From positions 3,100,001 through 3,164,000 of the forward strand of contig NZ_JAIFAG010000001.1 of NCBI RefSeq assembly GCF_020012125.1: a stretch of 64,000 bases of DNA, in the 5' to 3' direction. Positions 61,975 to 64,000 of the stretch are shown here, one piece after another. Positions within the stretch are counted from its first letter, which is position 1, and each line of letters opens with the position of its first letter. The stretch comes from Hymenobacter psoromatis. Lineage in GTDB: Bacteria; Bacteroidota; Bacteroidia; Cytophagales; Hymenobacteraceae. A model generated the notes under the pieces. The model was not told where the DNA came from. It worked only from the letters and a program-made list of their open reading frames with translations, and made no database searches. The position numbers and the translations under genes are program-made.

Positions 61975-63606
61975 TTAGCGCCACGTCTTGAGCAGCAGCG
62001 CGAAGCCGTAGAGCGTGATGGCCAGCACGCCCAGCGCCGAGAGCATCGCCACCGCGTCGCGGATATTTTTGCCCGCCCAATCCATCAGGAAAAACTTGTG
62101 GAGCACCGCGAAGGACAACCCCTCGCGCCGGTCGCCGTCGGTGACGAGGGCGGCCAGGCGGCCGGTGCCGGGCTCCACGTACAGGACCGGATGGCCGGGG
62201 CCGGCGTAGCTGAGCTTCATCACCGGCAGACGCTTATTTACGAAGCCGTATTCGCCGACAAACTTGGTCACCAGCTCGGGACTACCCAGGCTGGCCAGGG
62301 CCGGCGTGGGGCTGCCTACCCCCCCCGCCGCGGCGGGCGCACCGATGGCCGCGGGAGCTTCGGCCTCCGCGGTGGGCGGGGCGCAGCATTCGGGTAAGGC
62401 GCCGTCTTCGGCCGCGCCGGTGGCGCTGGCGGTGGCCGGGTGGCCATTCAGCGCCAGCATGAATTCCTGGCCCAGCTCGGCAGCGTATACCGACTCGCCG
62501 GCGGGCAGCGGCTGGCCGTCGCGGGTGCTGCGGTACTGCACAGTAGGCTTACCCTCAGCACCTTTGCTCACAAGGCGGTAGTACGGCTGGCCGCCCACCC
62601 GCGCCAGCGATACCCGCGTGACGGGCGCGGGGCCGGGTAGGGCGTCGGTCAGCGGCCAGGTCAGCTCGCTGGCGGCGAAGGCGCTCACCCGCGCCACTTC
62701 CTCGCGGCGGTCGGGGTTGAATTTCTGAATTAAATGGTACGAGGCACTCAGGGCAAACGTGAACGTGACGAACGCCACCCACAGCCCCAGCGTGCGGTGG
62801 CGCCGCCGCAGCCAGCCCACCCGGTCTTGGGCCGAGCGCGGCTGCCGCAGTTTTTTCCGCACGAAGCCGTACATCACCAATCCGCTCAGGGCCGACAGCC
62901 AGATAACCGTTGTGAATACCAGCATGATGCCCAGGTGTAGCGGCCGGGGTAGGGCGTCGAGAAAATCCCAATTGTGCAGCATTCCAAACACCCACAGGAA
63001 GCGGGCGCGGGCGTGGTTGTTGAACGTGCCCATGCGGCTCTGCCCGGTTTCCACGAAAATGGCCATGCCATCGGGCCGGTCGAAGGTGATTTTCCAGACT
63101 GGCAGCAGGCGGTTAATAAACTTATAGTCAGCCGTATAGTGCGTTAGGCGCTCGGCGCTGGCCACGGCCGAAGTGGAGTCGGCCAGCAGGTAGCGGGCCA
63201 CGTCCTCGGCGTAGGTGCGGTCGCCGCCGGGCAGTTCCTGCCCAGTAGCGGCGGAAAAGTAGCGCAGCCGGCTGCGGTAGTCAGTTATCTGATAATAAGG
63301 CTGCTGCTGAAACTGCACCACCCGCAGGTTCTGGATGGCAACCAAGTGGTTCTGGCTCAGCACCTGCGCTACGGGCACGGCCAGCGCATTGGGCCGCAAC
63401 GGGGGGGTAGGCACGGTTTCGTGCGCAATGGCCGGCCGCAACCAGTTGGACATCAGCGGGTGCGACAACCCGCTGAGCGTCCACATAATAACCGGCAGCA
63501 GCGTAATCAGGCCCAGCGTGCGGTGCCAGCGGTACATATGGCGGCCCACGAAGCGCCGCATGGGCGAGGCCGCCTCACGGGGCGGCGGGGTGGAAGTGGT
63601 TTGCAT
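61975..63606 (-). CDS. PepSY domain-containing membrane protein (iron-uptake reductase type)
   Basis: A 543-residue inner-membrane protein with about four helices and PepSY-like periplasmic repeats. Typical pieces: HRTLGLITLLPVIMWTLSGLSHPLM (read in parts) at the N-terminus and GVLAITLYGFALLLKTWR at the end. Homologues sit beside TonB-dependent receptors and may reduce or transfer iron from imported siderophores. A ~40-residue Ala/Pro-rich insert with Cys-Cys (LPECCAPP...) near residue 400 is unusual. Confidence 0.88.
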   Translation of the reverse strand: MQTTSTPPPREAASPMRRFVGRHMYRWHRTLGLITLLPVIMWTLSGLSHPLMSNWLRPAIAHETVPTPPLRPNALAVPVAQVLSQNHLVAIQNLRVVQFQQQPYYQITDYRSRLRYFSAATGQELPGGDRTYAEDVARYLLADSTSAVASAERLTHYTADYKFINRLLPVWKITFDRPDGMAIFVETGQSRMGTFNNHARARFLWVFGMLHNWDFLDALPRPLHLGIMLVFTTVIWLSALSGLVMYGFVRKKLRQPRSAQDRVGWLRRRHRTLGLWVAFVTFTFALSASYHLIQKFNPDRREEVARVSAFAASELTWPLTDALPGPAPVTRVSLARVGGQPYYRLVSKGAEGKPTVQYRSTRDGQPLPAGESVYAAELGQEFMLALNGHPATASATGAAEDGALPECCAPPTAEAEAPAAIGAPAAAGGVGSPTPALASLGSPELVTKFVGEYGFVNKRLPVMKLSYAGPGHPVLYVEPGTGRLAALVTDGDRREGLSFAVLHKFFLMDWAGKNIRDAVAMLSALGVLAITLYGFALLLKTWR

Positions 63607-63616
63607 GAAATGAGAT

Positions 63617-63683
63617 GTAGCGCGGACTTTCAGTCCGCGGGTCAGAATAACTGGTTGGGTCGCGGACTGAAAGTCCGCGCTAC
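63617..63683. repeat. 23-bp inverted repeat made of palindromic arms (cruciform)
   Basis: GTAGCGCGGACTTTCAGTCC... at 63617-63639 pairs with 63661-63683, and each arm is itself a small hairpin (GCGGACT-TTC-AGTCCGC). It lies between the TonB-receptor stop and the PepSY start, on the same strand. Confidence 0.85.
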
Positions 63684-64000
63684 TTACTCGCGCGCCTTGG
63701 CGGCAAACGTGTAGCCTAGCCCCAGCGTGACGGTGCGGGGCGCGGCGGCCGTGTAGGTAGTGCCGTACTGGTTGGCCGTTACCAGCGTGGAGTACAGCGC
63801 GTTACCCAGGTTGATGACGTTGGCCCACACCTCCAGGCCGCGCATGGCTGGCTGGGGTAGGCGGTAGCCCAGGCGCAGGTTCAGCAGGTTGTAGCCGGCG
63901 TAGGTTTTAGTGTTGGCCGTGTTGGTGAAGTAGGAGCCAATGCGCTGATACTCTAGGCCAATGCGCGCGCCGGGCGCAAAGCGCGGCTTGTAGTACACCT
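63684..64000 (-). CDS. TonB-dependent receptor, C-terminal part (truncated by window edge)
   Basis: The last about 105 residues of a TonB-dependent outer-membrane receptor: alternating beta strands (IGLEYQRIGSY, NLLNLRLGYRLP, GLEVWANVINLGNALY) ending TLGLGYTFAAKARE, with the usual near-terminal aromatic. The start lies past the right edge. Same strand as the PepSY gene downstream, suggesting a metal-siderophore uptake unit. Confidence 0.9.
   Translation of the reverse strand, partial: VYYKPRFAPGARIGLEYQRIGSYFTNTANTKTYAGYNLLNLRLGYRLPQPAMRGLEVWANVINLGNALYSTLVTANQYGTTYTAAAPRTVTLGLGYTFAAKARE

Overview
The window looks like chromosomal DNA of a high-GC Bacteroidota, most probably Hymenobacter or a close Cytophagales relative. 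Support: a gliding-motility lipoprotein gene (gldH) directly behind ricT, LPS genes (lpxH, lpxB, hldD), bifunctional DAHP synthase/chorismate mutase, a TonB-dependent receptor, absence of obvious Shine-Dalgarno sequences, and Bacteroidota-type promoter elements (TAnnTTTG) upstream of several genes. The genus is an inference from overall style; no rRNA is present. I recognise no tRNA, rRNA, CRISPR array, prophage or transposase.

Layout. 0-9.6 kb: ispH (cut by the left edge), an MBOAT acyltransferase plus SGNH-like partner, cmk, small hypotheticals, adenine deaminase, a CheY-like regulator, a cystathionine beta-synthase/cysteine synthase and sucD. 9.6-13.6 kb: a lipoprotein gene with a decayed tandem copy (two in-frame stops) and two related envelope lipoproteins. 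13.9-20 kb: a flavin disulfide reductase, gldH-ricT, a zinc alcohol dehydrogenase and a secreted propeller-like protein. 20-27.4 kb: housekeeping block lpxH, LUD protein, ftsH, rsfS, birA, pbpC. 27.4-34.8 kb: accessory metabolism, with arsR-ACR3 arsenite resistance followed by an OFA-type MFS transporter with a 46-residue small subunit, a YdeP-type formate dehydrogenase-like molybdoenzyme, a DUF7009-like protein and FdhD. 34.9-41.7 kb: lpxB, queD, btuC, btuF, hldD and a DUF1028 protein. 42-49.3 kb: a MetX-like hydrolase, acetamidase/formamidase and an aromatic amino acid operon (pheA, DUF2199, aminotransferase, tyrA, DAHP synthase-chorismate mutase). 49.5-64 kb: mixed oxidoreductases, lysA, small stress-type proteins, an AraC regulator with a likely operator in front of an SDR gene, and a PepSY reductase next to a TonB receptor cut by the right edge.

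The most striking non-genic feature is the density of long, near-perfect inverted repeats in the gaps between genes (arms of 12 to 48 bp). They fall into at least three sequence families; one forms the 3' end of an aminotransferase gene, and an unrelated AT-rich palindrome sits in frame inside pbpC. A second genome-scale signal is the octamer CCTACCCC/GGGGTAGG, repeated throughout genes and gaps. The best regulatory find is a pair of identical 16-bp direct repeats with a 21-bp period between an AraC-family gene and the SDR gene it probably controls. The best candidate for a less-described functional unit is the formate module (transporter, 46-aa subunit, molybdoenzyme, DUF7009, FdhD).
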